6,224 nucleotides of DNA, taken from NCBI GenBank assembly GCA_030539815.1, contig JAUNXM010000119.1:1-6224 (forward strand). Reading direction: 5' to 3'. Origin of the DNA: Methanobacterium sp. (GTDB lineage Archaea; Methanobacteriota; Methanobacteria; Methanobacteriales; Methanobacteriaceae). Positions 5,991-6,224 of the stretch are shown piece by piece (position 1 is the stretch's first letter; every line of letters begins with the position of its first letter). The notes below the pieces were generated by a model, which was given only the letters and a program-made list of their open reading frames with translations, had not been told where the DNA came from and did not search any database. Both the position numbers and the translations under genes were made by a program.

Positions 5991-6014
5991 GTGTATATTA
6001 AAGTGTATATTAAA
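5991..6014. repeat. Tandem exact 12-base repeat upstream of the flavoprotein gene
   Basis: GTGTATATTAAA occurs twice without a gap (5991-6002 and 6003-6014), ending 19 bases before the ATG at 6034. Each copy contains a TATA-like core (TATATTAA). It may be a recent slippage duplication of a promoter element or a two-copy regulator site. Confidence 0.75.
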
Positions 6015-6033
6015 AATATATTAACGGGAAATC

Positions 6034-6224
6034 ATGGCTGAAACAATAAAAAAGGCAATTATTATTGGTGCAGGCCCTGCTGGATTAACTGCTGCCTATG
6101 AATTACTGGACAAAACAGATATAAAACCAGTCATCTATGAATCAAATGATTCTGTGGGAGGAATATCCAAGACAATTAATTATAAGGGTAACCGTATTGA
6201 TATTGGAGGTCACCGATTCTTCTC
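6034..6224 (+). CDS. N-terminus of an FAD-dependent oxidoreductase/mutase (UDP-galactopyranose mutase- or amine-oxidase-like), 3' truncated by window
   Basis: 63 full codons are visible, beginning [17 protein letters not shown] and running off the window. They contain the dinucleotide-binding motif G12-x-G14-x-x-G17, the ribose-binding acid E36 at the end of strand 2 (VIYE), then VGGISKT (41-47) and IDIGGHRFF (55-63). The GG-x-S and GGH motifs are typical of FAD proteins related to UDP-galactopyranose mutase and protoporphyrinogen/amine oxidases that I recall in polysaccharide clusters. Placement after nucleotide-sugar and glycosyl-transfer genes favours a sugar-related role, but without the remaining sequence the reaction cannot be chosen. 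The ribosome binding site is weak (GGGA, 6026-6029). A tandem 12-base repeat lies immediately upstream. Confidence 0.8.
   Translation, partial: MAETIKKAIIIGAGPAGLTAAYELLDKTDIKPVIYESNDSVGGISKTINYKGNRIDIGGHRFF

Overview
The window reads as a surface-glycan biosynthesis segment from an AT-rich archaeon, most likely a Methanobacterium-like member of the Methanobacteriales. All seven supported genes are on the + strand. Archaeal signs are oligo-T tracts without a GC stem after the first gene, TATA-like boxes instead of bacterial -35/-10 pairs, a standalone DUF1616 domain, and a first gene whose C-terminal domain I associate with pseudomurein-bound surface proteins of methanogens. The taxonomic call is inference from these gene families.

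Layout. Positions 1-596 hold the 3' end of a large surface/cell-wall-associated protein gene, followed by an AT-rich spacer (597-846) with a T-rich terminator and a promoter-like region. Positions 847-4009 look like one transcription unit: a membrane-anchored DUF1616 protein, a nucleotide-sugar epimerase (WbpP/GalE-like SDR) and a polytopic GT-C glycosyltransferase (GT39/ArnT-like) that starts at TTG. After a 128-base gap comes an SDR of the GDP-mannose 4,6-dehydratase type (4138-5370), then a small GtrA-family membrane protein (5468-5899), and finally the first 63 complete codons of an FAD-dependent, UDP-galactopyranose-mutase/amine-oxidase-like protein (6034 to the window edge).

How the genes could work together (inference): the two SDR enzymes make modified nucleotide sugars in the cytoplasm, the GtrA protein is a candidate flippase for a polyprenyl-phosphate-linked sugar, and the GT-C enzyme would use such a lipid-linked donor at the outer face of the membrane. 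The DUF1616 protein, with four N-glycosylation sequons on its predicted outside domain, may be a target or accessory of the same pathway. The end product (N-glycan, pseudomurein decoration or other surface polysaccharide) cannot be decided from the window.

I see no mobile element, CRISPR array, tRNA, rRNA or defence system. I do not see a clearly novel multi-gene system. The best leads are the specificity clue in the epimerase, the mixed Gmd/Rmd signature and insertions in the second SDR, the sequon-rich DUF1616 protein, and short exact repeats in three intergenic regions.
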